A stretch of DNA of 64,000 nucleotides from Hydractinia echinata (lineage: Eukaryota > Cnidaria > Hydrozoa > Anthoathecata > Hydractiniidae), in contig JASGCC010000188.1 of assembly GCA_030067915.1 (NCBI GenBank), positions 496,001 to 560,000 on the forward strand, given 5' to 3'. Within the stretch, counting starts at the first letter, position 1. Each line of letters opens with the position of its first letter. Both the position numbers and the translations under genes were made by a program. The notes under the pieces were generated by a model. It saw nothing but the letters and a program-made list of their open reading frames with translations, searched no databases and was not told the origin of the DNA. Shown here piece by piece: positions 53,901 through 64,000 of the stretch.

Positions 53901-56900
53901 GCTGACACAGAATTATTTTCAACCAAAATTATTGCGAGGGTACAATAACAGAGTAAGGTAAGAAATAAGAAAAGCTAAGAAGAGATTATGAGATCACTAG
54001 ATTTCGATTATTGAAGTACTATTGCTCTTTTTTTAGTTCTCCTTCGTTCTGCAGCTAATGGGACGTTCAAAGCACATTTCAAGGTTTCTCATTTTAATGC
54101 TGCAACAGTGACTAAATACCACGTCTTTTATTTCCTGTTTTAGTGATTTTTTTTCTTCATTATAGCCTGTAACGAGTATTGAAACAACCCAAAAAAGTGA
54201 TGTATCCATGATTGTCAGGACACGATTTCAATGCATTCAGTTAATGGATGAATACAAACATTTTTCTGTGGAGGTAAATATTTGCTTTTAGCCTTAAAGC
54301 CCACCAGTTTTTGAGTTAGACCAGTTAAAAATAAGTTGATTTTATATGAAAGAGCTTTAAAAGTTTTCTATGAATCTTTTTATTTTTTGAAAAATCTCTA
54401 TTGTCTTTATTATTCAAGGCTATAAAGTTCTGCTATTTATGCGGAATTATGACATCACCAAGTAGCTCTAAAACAAATAATTGCTGGTATCAATTTTAAT
54501 TATAATTACTAATTATTAAAATTCATGTAAAATGCTAAATTGAATTGCTGAAGACATTTAAAACCCAATATACTTTGGTAAAACTGTTAAACAGATCATT
54601 CCACTCTACTTGACGATGTACTTTGAAGTTCAAATCTTAAGAACTGATTAAATTTTTCAAATATAATTTACAAATTCCTAGACAACTTTTCAAGCTCTTT
54701 TGTATGAAATCAACTTGTTTCAAAGTGGGAACTATAAGGCCCAGATACGCGGTACGGTTTGTCGTATACTATATGTAGTACGCGACAAATCGTGTTGTGT
54801 AAACACCTAAAATCGTACAAAAATCGTACAAAATCGTACATGTTGACATTTTTCGGTCGTACGAACTTTTAACCAATCCAGTGCTCGGAAATTAACTGCA
54901 GCAAGTGAGGAGACAGAAAAAAGTACAGTACATAAACTTCGTTATCATATGGTTAGAGTTTTTCTCGCGCTGTGATTGGCTAATTTACACGAAATATATG
55001 CTATATTTTTATTTTCTACCGTGAAAGTTCAATTTTTACTTATTCTTCAATTCTACAGTGCAAAACGCTTATATTTTTTCTCTGATTGGCTGAAATAGCG
55101 TGCAAAATTTTATATTTTGTTTTGATTGGTTGAGCGAAGTCATTGTCTTACTGAAAAGCGAGAAAAATTTATCCTGAAATAAACATAATTCTTATGAAAC
55201 AAACATAATACACTCAAAGTGTAGGGCGTTTGGAACATTTTCACGTTTTTTCACGTTTCATTAAAAAATCATTTTTCCTTATGGCTATAATAAGAACATG
55301 TAACTAAAATTGCTTATGGCTAACAATTCCTCACTAACATTATTAAGACTGTAATTTGAACGCTGTGTTTCAGTTTGTGTGACGACTTCCCTTCCTTTCC
55401 TTACTTCAATGTTGATATGCTTGTTAACTTGTGTACACCTGTCACATCAGCATTGAAAGTAGAAGAAAAGGGAGGCAGTGTCCTCACTTTTTTTTTTAAA
55501 TTCCAGTCTCAGATTATCCAAAACACTGACCTTTTATTACCGGCTTTCACACAGCGCAGTCTGGGCACTAGTAAGCGCTTGTAGGGACAAATTTTTTATA
55601 ACAGTAGCACAATAAGAAGAAAACAACAACATTAGAAAAAAATTTAACTTGTGCCTTTACCATTGTAACACTAAAATCAAAGAAGGGTATTCTTGAATGG
55701 TTTATGGACTGTATTCTATCCAAAAGACACAAAATCCAAGGTTATTAATGACTAAAAACTGTTGCTATCCGTCATATGGTTAGCCTAACTAAAAGTCAAA
55801 TGTCCAACATGTCAGACAAGAAAGAAATGTTATTGTTGGCACCATATTGCTAGTTTTTATTGTCATCTTTAAAAAGTATTGTGACCAATAGTTACTACCG
55901 CTATATTCCAAAAGTAAGGAAGTGTAGCTAGCTAGCTAGCTTTATAGCCAACCAGCTAACCAGCTGACGAAATGTAGGTATAGTTTAAGTCAGTCGGTTG
56001 TAGTTAGCCTGGCCAGTGCAGGGATAGGGAAAAGATCATGGTGGACTGATTTTTTTTTTGTTATATTATCATTATGTTAGCTGTTAGTTACAAGAAAAAA
56101 AACCTATTATCCACAAAACTCTAACATTGTTAGATTAGCCAAAATTTAACATTGTCCATATAAATTGGTTTGGAATTGAGTATTAAAAAGGAGATGGTAG
56201 GTCAAACTTTTCTGACACAGATGAGATAAAGTTGGGAAGAAATCATAGCAAAATCACATAAGAAAATGTTCTCCTTATACTTATTCAAGCGAATTTATTT
56301 CAACGAATAATTTGTAAACACATGACAATTTTTATCAAATACAGGAAAAAAGGTACACAACTTGTCGTATCGTGTATGCAGCATGAAGCGTTCGAAAATT
56401 CGTATTAAGAAAAAGAGAACAATAAATCGTTAACGACAAATCGCACCGTCTATCTAGCCCTTTAAATTTTCGTTCTTGTGTGTCCTTTATTTCCTCCGTT
56501 TGTTGTCTGTTTGTTTGTTTTCGTTTTTTATTCCTAGGAACTACGTTTACAAGACTATAACATCTTTAATTCATCATTAGTTTCAGAGTCTGGTAAGATT
56601 TTAAATATCAAATGTATACTATAGTCCACCATAGGTGTGGTTGTGTCAGCCTGCATCTGTTGACCAGATTTTAAGAGCGATGATGTGCCTCTAACGTATA
56701 AATGTAGCTAGACATATTTATTATATCCACAGGAACATTTGGGATTGGTCCTTCTTTTGGATCCACTGTTTCATCTACGTTTGGTTCCACAGATAAGACT
56801 GATGTAAAATTACAAAGTCCAGAAACACCGTTCTTGTTCACCAACACTGATGTTTTAACACGCAACCGTGGATGGAGGCGCTGTGAAAGGGCGAGTAAGT

Positions 56901-56923
56901 TTTCTTCTACACAATCATCATAA
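47961..56923 (+). CDS. TRIM-type protein with three GLEBS cassettes (gene 2)
   Basis: Common exons are 47961-48226 (RING, C16-C61; CSYCSQTL, CNHTFCKEC), 48440-49290 (B-boxes HNCVDADYTP and FCTSHRSIANVICSDC, then coiled coil) and a terminal exon 56733-56923. Between them lie three complete three-exon GLEBS cassettes: A 49426-49472, 49550-49657, 50423-50477; B 51224-51267, 51351-51458, 51549-51603; C 54037-54083, 54166-54273, 56538-56592. Every cassette is phase 1 to 1, so one, two or all three can be spliced in without breaking frame (505 residues with A alone, 644 with all). The core is FSVEELRLQDYNIFN. The last exon encodes GTFGIGPSFGSTVSSTFGST and then VKLQSPETPFLFTNTD, like gene 1. Which cassettes are used is unknown. 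Confidence 0.75.
49426..50477 (+). other. GLEBS cassette A (3 exons)
   Basis: Reads LLRSAANGTFKAHFK, PVTRIETTLESG..., FQCIGLFDGYKHFSVE, ELRLQDYNIFNSSE. The middle exon is the most diverged of the set (FDGY in place of MDEY). An intron between exons 2 and 3 of the cassette carries a LINE fragment and (GGGA)n at about 50298-50336. Confidence 0.75.
49770..50220 (+). mobile_element. decayed LINE fragment (reverse transcriptase N-terminal part)
   Basis: Broken frames give VHGMPSIIGLEAVAELIVKI, then TTDAICILRQLQ-like and VVDLEKAFN segments, matching the finger/palm part of the same class of LINE as 29191-30445. Stops and frameshifts throughout. Confidence 0.55.
50515..50698 (+). pseudogene. duplicated 3' end of the coiled-coil exon, before cassette B
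   Basis: Degenerate copy of the end of exon 2 (FNPLEKFGVTVRDISVNDNL, then QYARFAENLRK) with a stop and frame damage. It shows that the duplication unit ran from the 3' part of exon 2 through the GLEBS exons. Confidence 0.65.
51224..51603 (+). other. GLEBS cassette B (3 exons)
   Basis: Intact acceptors (TTTCAG, TTTAG, TTCTAG) and donors (GTTTGT, GTAATA, GTAAGT). Reads LRYAVEGTFKAPFA, QKSGVSMTVRKQFQCIQLMD, EYKHFSVE, ELRLQDYNIFNSLE. The first exon is one codon shorter than in A and C. Confidence 0.75.
51660..51840 (+). pseudogene. second degenerate copy of the coiled-coil exon end, before cassette C
   Basis: NDFFIVAGKFNFPEKLNSLS is recognisable, followed by stops. Same origin as 50515-50698. 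Confidence 0.6.
51841..54036. other. intron between cassettes B and C
   Basis: No exon seen. Holds a perfect inverted repeat at 53545-53602 (22 bp arms, AAATTTCTACTACCCTAGCT..., 14 nt loop), which may be a MITE remnant, and an A-rich AAATAAA tract near 53730-53885. Sequence from about 53930 again matches the intron before cassette A. Confidence 0.55.
54037..56592 (+). other. GLEBS cassette C (3 exons), split by a transposon in its second intron
   Basis: Reads LLRSAANGTFKAHFK, QKSDVSMIVRTRFQCIQLMD, EYKHFSVE, ELRLQDYNIFNSSLVSES. Splice sites are intact. The second intron is enlarged by the element at 54737-56463. Confidence 0.75.
54737..56463. mobile_element. non-autonomous DNA transposon in gene 2
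   Basis: Inverted ends GGCCCAGATACGCGGTACGG / CCGTCTATCTAGCCC, with shared TTTGTCG / CGACAAA inner blocks. The flanking intron matches cassette B's intron outside the insertion. An internal palindromic GTACG/CGTAC-rich zone lies at 54756-54870. No transposase seen. Confidence 0.6.
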
Positions 56924-58924
56924 GTTAAAAGGAGCGACACATAACAGGAAATTCGTATTGGTTTATTGGCTATTAGCAAAAAAGTCAGTTGAAGAGATAA
57001 GTATAAATTTCAACACTCAAAAAGTATGCGAATCTGATGTATTATGTTACTTGAACTATTTAGGGATGACTCGCCACAAGAGTGTGAGCTGAACGTCAAT
57101 CTGACGTGTAAATTTTACTCCCTCCCTCCCTAAATGTTGAAATCAAAGAATGTAATATTTAAATGTAATGTCAAAGCACTTACACGGAGATCTCATAAAA
57201 ATTGATGTTTGACAGCATGAAATATTAAAAGTTAAAAGATTCAACCCACCCCTCTCTAACGTCAGATTAATGTTCAGCGTGTACCGTTCGAGTTGTGAGA
57301 CACGCTTTACAAGACTATATAAATGTTATCGTAGTTCATCCACATCCACAATTTAGGAAGACGTATTCGACGGTAATTTGTCGAAACAAGCTGTCGAAAT
57401 GATGATAAAATATTTTGGGTAATTCGTGGTAACAAGTTCTCGAAATGATGATACAATAATCTGTGTAATTCGTGGTAACAAGTTCTCGAAATGATGATAA
57501 AATGTTCCGTTTCATTCGGCGAAACAAGCTATCGAAATGATGATAAAATGTTCCGTTTCATTCGGCGAAACAAGCTATCGAAATGATGATAAAATGTTCC
57601 GTTTCATTCGGCGAAACAAGCTATCGAAATGATGATAAAATGTTCCGTTTCATTCGTCGAAACAAGCTATCGAAATGATGATAAAATGTTCCGTTTCATT
57701 CGTCGTAACAAGCTATCGAAATGATGATAAAATGTTCCGTTTCATTCGTCGAAACAGATTCTCGTAACGATACACCACATATACTTCAACGCCACATTGA
57801 TGGAAACAAATGATTTATCCATTTTTAAAGTTTAAAGTTTGCATTATGTCATGTTGTTAATAAGCTGTAGTCTAATTTGGTCTTTTAGTTGGGGGTTTTA
57901 GCATGTTAATCTCTTTGTGATACTCTACAAAGATTTTTGAATCTACAAATATGTTGATAAATTCTCATTGAAAATGTGGAAGTTCTAAATCTACAGTTTT
58001 GTATTTCAATCTTTGTTGTTTACTCAAGAATATTTTTTGTAAAATAAATGCATAAAACGTTGCAAAGTGAAATTGTGGAATGTACGTAATGTCTCGCACA
58101 AAGCATCATGCGTATTTGCGTGTTTTAATTCAGCCTCTTTGTACCAATTTTTGACTTAACATGTCTTACAACCTGAAAGATGTAAATAGAGGAATTTATG
58201 CAGTTAATAAGTAAATAATAAATAGGAAATAGATTGTTTAAAAAGTATAAAATTGTGTTCTTGATCTTATATTGTGTTCTATATCTTATAAACAAGAATC
58301 AATGTTTTTAAGCAGTCGTTTCGCACAACAATGACTTCTATTAGGCGCACTTCTTTCGTAACTGCGATTTTGCACTATGAGTTCCATGTGGGGATTATTA
58401 TTTAAAGGATTGGGAACCAACCTTTGTGATAGTCATCTAAGTTAGAGTCATGTTATATAATTCAAGCAGGTTATTAAGTTGCTGCCAGAGGAGGAAATCG
58501 AAAGTGAATAATGACGACGATGCGTTTAAAAAAATCTCTTGTCAATTTTAATCGAATTAACTGGTTTACGTTTTGTAAATAGTATATGCTATCTATCTAT
58601 ATATATAAATTTATAAATTTGTTCATATGATGTATGATGCATCTTAAAAAGGTGATTAATGTACATAATTATTTGTCTGGTCCTTTCAAAATTGTACGTT
58701 TATTTTTTCTTACAATTAGAGCTTGTGTGTGTTGGCTTTGTTTTGTTACTAGTTGTTTCTTTGTTACTTCCCATGAAATATCCACGGTGACCCGTCACTA
58801 CTCGTTGCTAGCATTTTGGCTGAAAGTCTGAAAGTCAGTACGGCCATCAATATCTGAATGTAGATTTTTTTACTTTAGTTTGTTTATTGAAGATTTACAC
58901 AATCTTTTTTAGTATTAAAACAAA
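56924..58924. other. spacer between TRIM genes 2 and 3
   Basis: No gene. A 46 bp minisatellite (about 57370-57770; CGAAACAAGCTATCGAAATG unit) follows gene 2's last exon, as after gene 1. The remainder (57780-58924) is a close copy of 46740-47960. Confidence 0.75.
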
Positions 58925-61900
58925 ATGAATTCATCAACAAAAAACTCGCACTTACTTGACGCTGTTAAATGTAGCTACTGCAGTCAAACATTGGATGAAC
59001 CAAAAATTTTAGAATGTTACCATACCTTTTGTAAAGAATGTCTTGATGGTTTGCTGGTGTTTAGACATAATGGAAGCGCTACCATACAATGTCCTGAAGA
59101 ATTCTGTGAAGAAGAGACATCATTAGAAGCCAGTGAAACTACAAGCTCTCTTGCAACAAATTACAACTTGTCGGCTGTTGTGGAAAGTCTGTGAGTTTTT
59201 TTTTCTCCGACTTACGCTATAGCAACTCAATTACTTGTGTGTTAAGCCTTGCGAAGTTTGTAGTCTTTCTGTGATTCTTTATGAAGACTTATTGCAAACT
59301 TACTTCCCAAGGCCATAGGAATCAACCATTTTCAATATTTACATGTACCAAACTTTACTTCGGATGGTTTATTTTAATAACTATAAAAATGATATAAATC
59401 ATATTGTAGGTCACATGAGAACACAAAGTATTTGTGCGAAGAAAGTTCAAATTGTAAATCATCCGTGACGAGGTCATGTACAAAATGTCAAACCAACCCT
59501 TGCGATGATTGTTGGTCATCACATGATTGCGTTGATGCTGATTACACCCCAATAATATTTCACAGTAGAACACAAACCATCCAACCTTTTTGTATGGATC
59601 ATAGCAGCATAGCTAATGTGATTTGCTCTGATTGTGATGGTGCATACATCTGCATATATTGCCAGCATCGAACCCATGTAGGTCATGAAAGTGACACAAT
59701 ACAAACAGAAGCTGGGAAAATAAAGCATAGTCTTTTAAAGCAAGTAGAAGATGGCGAAAAGAAACGAGAAAGCGCGAAGATTTTGGTTCAAGGCTACCAC
59801 AAGCAAATTGATGATATCGAAATGTCAATGGATGAGTTTAGTGCTGAGTTAGACAGACGCGTGCAAACACGGCTTAGCAAATACTTTACCTTCTTGGAGA
59901 ATGAGAAGAAAAGGATTCTCGACGAATTTCAACATTTTGTTAATCGGCTAAAAGCAGAAGTCGAAATTTTTGACGAATCATCGAAAGTAAGCAATGTCAT
60001 TTCACGTTATTTTGAGAAGGTGAAAAGCAAAGGAGATTTTTTTATTGTCGCTGGTAAAGTCAACATTGCAGAAAGACTGAAAAGTTTATCTCCACAAGGT
60101 ATCCCGAAAATGGAAGCTGTGCTTAACGATGTGGAAAAAAACACGTTTGAATGTAATCCCCTTGGTAAATTAAGTGTTACTGTTCAAGAAATACCTATAA
60201 ATAATAGTTTGAATCAATATGTGCGATGGGAAAAAACTGCTTCAGAGAATCTCAAAAAAGGTTATTTTTTCTGGTTGCTATCTGCTGATATTCACGATTT
60301 CCGTACTTTTTATTTTACCTTTATGTATATTGTTGAACAAAAAATTAGAAAAGTTAATGTTGAAGAGGCTGGCACAAAATTACTTACTTACGAATGGTTT
60401 ATTTTATAGTTCTTCTACGTTCTTCAACTAATGGGACATTCAAAGCCCCTTTTACGGTTTGTTTTTTAGTATTAATGCTTCAACAGTGTCTAAATGCAAT
60501 GTCCTTGATTTCCTCTTTTTGTGTCTTTTTTCTTTATATAGCCTGTAACGACCTGGGATGTAATCCTAAAAAGTGGTGTATCAATGACTATCAATACACA
60601 ATATCAATGCATTCGGATAATGGATGAATACAAACATTTTTCTGTGGAGGTAATATTTGTTTTTCGTTCTTGTGTGTTCTTTATATTCCATGCTTGTCTG
60701 TTTTTTTGTTTTGTTTTGTTTTGTTTTTAGGAGCTACGTTTGCAAGATTATAACATTTTTAATTTATCAGAAATTTCTAAGTCTGGTAAGTTTTAAAATA
60801 TCTTACAGATTCCAATGTCTACTCTAGCGCACCATAGCTTTGTAAGCTCACTTGGAGTAATCGTCTGTGTTGACATGTTAAGCAGCATATCAGAGGAATG
60901 ATGTTCGTGTCTCCGGTGTAATGTAGCTAGGCATAGAGATGTAACAACTATTATATCGCTTTGAGCTAGGTTATAGTTGAGAGGAAAAGGAGCCGATCAA
61001 CAAGGACATTAATACCAGCTCGAATAAATGTTTTGTTTTTCCGAATTGTCCGAATTGTTGTCTTCACAAACATTGCTTGAAATGGTACTGTCCTAGAGTG
61101 TTAATTTCAGAGCGTTGTTTTTAGATATTCCATTCCTTAAACGGGTGAGTGTTTTGGTTAACTATTTTTGTTGTATTTTTATTTCCTGGTTAACTCTGCT
61201 GCCTCGCTCGTCAAATTTGGATTGAAAGAACTCCGCTTGACTGTAAATTAATGTTCGGGGTGGTGGAAGGGAAAGTAAACTTGCGCTGCATAAACTCGCC
61301 ATTACAAATGTACAACTATGAAACATCAATAATAGTGAAACACCCAATTCTGCAATTTTTTTCTGTCAGAAATATATAATGATCTGCTTTTTTGTGTTCT
61401 GTTTTCATTAAATATTTATCCTGCCTCAGTGGATTTTTCCACGGGCTTTATCGACTAGTGTATAATATTTGTTAAAAAAATTGCAGCACCCCAATGGGAC
61501 CCAAGACAGCTTTTCTAAAAATTATTTCTGAATGAGTTTTAAGCCAATAAGAATCCTAACAGTGCAACAAATTGTTTTATTATCCAATGAACAATACTTT
61601 ATTTTAAAGTTTATATGCTATCGAAAGTTAACGCTCGTGTAGTGTAGCATAATGAAGATCGTCTTATAATGCGCCATCTTTGATTTTATTAACGTTTCCC
61701 TTTAATAATTACGTCATTTCCTTCTGTACAATTTTGCAAGCACGTAGACTAAAGCTATATTCAGCAGAACTAATTAATTATTCATGAATTTTAATTTAAA
61801 GAGGAATTGTTGAGGCTGAATATTTTTGGTGAAAGATAATGTATTATAGCTATAAAATCGTGACAACTGTGTTATAAAAGAAAAAATAAGAATATGTAGT

Positions 61901-64000
61901 CTGAAAATAACCTTTCGTAACTGATTATGTAAAAAAAAATTTGCTGCCACCTTAAAAGATATTTTCCAAGTTGTTTTTCAGAGAAAAAGAGAAATAGATA
62001 AATTTTTCAGCCTTTCCGTTGTTCTTATTTTGTTTTTATTGTTCATCAATTTTCAGGTTTATTATTTTTCTTTTAAAATTGTTCTTATAGAGAAATGAAG
62101 TTTATGTAAGTTAAGTTAGCTATGATTTACAGTTACAATAATAATCAAAAATTGAATTTTAAAATTTTAGAATATTCAATGATTTTGTCCCCCCATATTA
62201 CTCAGTCCTCTTCAAAGTTCAGTACTTTTTCAGATTATTGCTAATGGCGGAAATCTTTAAACCACAGGGCTTCTTGTTTCTTTTTTATATCAAGCTTTAT
62301 TTTTGAGAAAATCAAATATCCACAATTTTAGTCAGTTTTTTCTTTTGAATCTGTTTTAATAACAACTCAGTTTTACAAGTTGGCCTTTATACTTTGTTCC
62401 CTGTGGTACTTATATAAAAAGTAAGCTGTGGTACTTGTATATAAAGTAAGCTGTGGTACTTATATATAAATAAGCTGTGGTACTTATATATAAAGTAAGC
62501 TGTGGTACTTATATATAAATAAGCTGTGGTACTTATATAAAAAGTAAGCTGTGGTACTTATATATAAAAAGTAAGCTGTGGTACTTATATATAAATAAGC
62601 TGTGGTACTTATATATAAAAAGTAAGCTGTGGTACTTATATATAAAAAGTAAGCTGTGGTACTTATATATAAATAAGCTGTGGTACTTATATATAAAAAG
62701 TAAGCTGTGGTACTTATATATAAAAAGTAAGCTGTGGTACTTATATATAAATAAGCTGTGGTACTTATATATATAATAAGCTGTGGTACTTATATAAAAA
62801 GTAAGCTGTGGTACTTATATAAAAAGTAAGCTAAGAGAATAACCTTTTTTTTGGTTGATCAAAAAAAGGGAAAGGGAAAAATTCGTTTTCTGAAAAAACC
62901 GTTTGATAACTTAGTAGAGCCCCTATGACGGTATAACAGAATAACCCAATATGACCGAATAGCAGAAATTTTTTTTGGCTAAATAGAACAAAAATTTGTA
63001 GCAGATAAAATAATTTTAAATTAAAAATGCTAAAAATATTAACAAATTTGTTCTGTCGCAATAACCCAGTTGGTTAGCGCGTTGCACTTAAACGCAATAA
63101 CATGCTGCAGTGCTGGTTGAATCCCGAGGAGCCGTTTTTTTTTAAAAAAACTTTCCTTATGAAAGCTAGTTAATGACGCTGAAATGTACCATTTCGGACG
63201 TGGTTAGTTAGTAGTTGTATATTAAAACTATCCTCGCAGGCGAGATAGTAATTACGCAACCCAAAATATCAATAAACAAGTATGTACTCACTATTTGTTG
63301 ATGTGATGTGACCATGTTTGAAAGCAATAAAATTTGAGCTAAAAATGCACAGAAAAGGATTATACATAAAATAGTTCCAAATGGCTATCCTGGACATATA
63401 ATATGAAGTTTAGACATATACCCTACAATGTGGCGTTGGGTAAAATGTGTTCCTTTGATAAGATTAAACCTCAACACACATTGTCACATTATCTTTATTG
63501 ATATATATTTAGAAAACACGTTTTGGATATCAAAAAATTGCATCAAGCTCTGCTACCCCTTTACCTTCTTTTGGTTCCAGTGGTTTTTGTACATTTAGAA
63601 CTGCAGGAGCATTTGGTGTTGCTTCTTCTTTTGGATCCACTGGTTCATCTACGGTTGGCTCAACAAATGCGCCTAGCCCTTTCACTACACGTGCTCCTAC
63701 ATTTGGAACTACAGGAGCATTTGGTTCTTCTTTTGGATCCACTGGTTCATCTACGGTTGGCTCAACAAATGCGCCTAGCCCTTTCACTACACGTGCTCCT
63801 ACATTTGGAACTACAGGAGCATTTGGTTCTTCTTTTGGATCCACTGGTTCATCTACGTTTGGCTTAACAAATGCGACTAGCCCTTTCACTACAAGTGCGC
63901 CTACATTTGGAACTGCAGGAGCATCTGGGTTTGGTTCAAGTTTTTGGTCACCATTTAACCCCCCTGGTGCATTTGATTCCACCAGAATATCGTCGCGTAC
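58925..64000 (+). CDS. TRIM-type protein with GLEBS segment and FG-repeat tail (gene 3, runs off window)
   Basis: Exons 58925-59190 (RING), 59410-60260 (B-boxes, coiled coil), 60410-60456, 60542-60649, 60731-60785 (GLEBS), 61125-61144 (DIPFLKR) and 63513 to beyond 64000. All are in phase. RING and B-box exons are nearly identical to gene 2. The GLEBS segment reads STNGTFKAPFT, SGVSMTINTQYQCIRIMDEY and KHFSVEELRLQDYNIF, the closest of the copies to Nup98 as I remember it. The last exon is open to the edge and encodes tandem 34-residue units rich in FG, SFG and TFG (TFGTTGAFGSSFGSTGSST; PSPFTTRAP), like nucleoporin FG repeats. Long minus-strand and other-frame readings of this exon are shadows. 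The 3' end is not in the window, so a further Nup98-like domain cannot be excluded. Confidence 0.78.
62400..62832 (+). repeat. minisatellite in gene 3 intron 6
   Basis: About 16 copies of a 24-31 bp unit containing AAGCTGTGGTACTTATATA, with alternating short (AAATAAGC) and long (AAAAAGTAAGC) forms. Confidence 0.95.
63056..63130 (+). mobile_element. tRNA-derived SINE fragment
   Basis: CAGTTGGTTAGCGCGTTGCA resembles an A-box half and CTGGTTGAATCCCGAG a B-box half, at tRNA-like spacing. The folds are degraded and no closed acceptor stem exists. Confidence 0.5.
63620..63910 (+). repeat. 102 bp coding tandem repeat (FG units)
   Basis: About three copies of a unit containing TCTTCTTTTGGATCCACTGG and CCTAGCCCTTTCACTACA inside the last exon of gene 3. 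The repeat length is a multiple of three, so copy-number change keeps frame. Confidence 0.85.

Larger units (their letters stand above)
61145..63512. other. last intron of gene 3
   Basis: Non-coding. Contains the 62400-62832 minisatellite and a tRNA-derived fragment. No further exon seen. Confidence 0.6.

Noticed and set aside
55375..55584. Short plus-strand gene in the transposon at 54737-56463
   Set aside because: 69 codons, low-complexity tract, no recognised domain or splice context.
63530..63982. Val/Pro/Asp-rich minus-strand protein and Leu-rich plus-strand frame
   Set aside because: Both are shadows of the FG-repeat exon, whose frame is in phase with the upstream GLEBS exons.

Overview
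This is AT-rich animal nuclear DNA with many short-exon genes, GT-AG introns and one AT-AC intron, tRNA-derived SINEs, pogo/mariner-type MITEs, LINE remnants and minisatellites. Gene content and repeat style suggest a marine invertebrate, most likely a cnidarian. That taxonomic call is inference.

Layout: (1) 1-2.3 kb holds the first coding exons of a CDC14 phosphatase gene (minus), divergent from (2) a complete 10-exon TTC4 co-chaperone gene (2.8-10.25 kb, plus) with a U12-type AT-AC intron. (3) A GC-richer 11.5 kb Polinton/Maverick-type virus-like transposon (11093-22622) has ~210 bp near-identical terminal inverted repeats, a 5 bp target duplication, and integrase, packaging ATPase, major and minor capsid genes plus about ten accessory genes. 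No DNA polymerase B or protease is recognisable. Several genes are broken. Most 3' gene ends carry a DNA palindrome, and AT-rich TATA-like motifs abut most start codons. (4) A complete 7-exon calcineurin-B-homologous gene (CHP1-like, minus, 24.5-32.2 kb) carries nested transposons in its first intron. (5) 32.2-39.6 kb is repeat-rich intergenic DNA. (6) Three tandem TRIM-type genes (39.65-45.8, 47.96-56.9 and 58.9 kb to the window edge, all plus) encode RING, B-boxes and coiled coil.

The most notable observation is in the TRIM cluster. Downstream of RING/B-box/coiled coil, all three genes carry small exons whose translation resembles the GLEBS segment of nucleoporin Nup98, the segment that binds the mRNA-export factor RAE1 (core EELRLxDY). 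Two of the genes then encode FG-repeat sequence of nucleoporin type. The middle gene carries this GLEBS cassette three times, each as a frame-symmetric (phase 1 to 1) three-exon unit with intact splice sites. A ubiquitin ligase carrying a Nup98-like RAE1-binding decoy or adaptor is a coherent hypothesis. I know of no description of such a family. Exon joins are read from splice signals and reading frame only; no transcripts were available.
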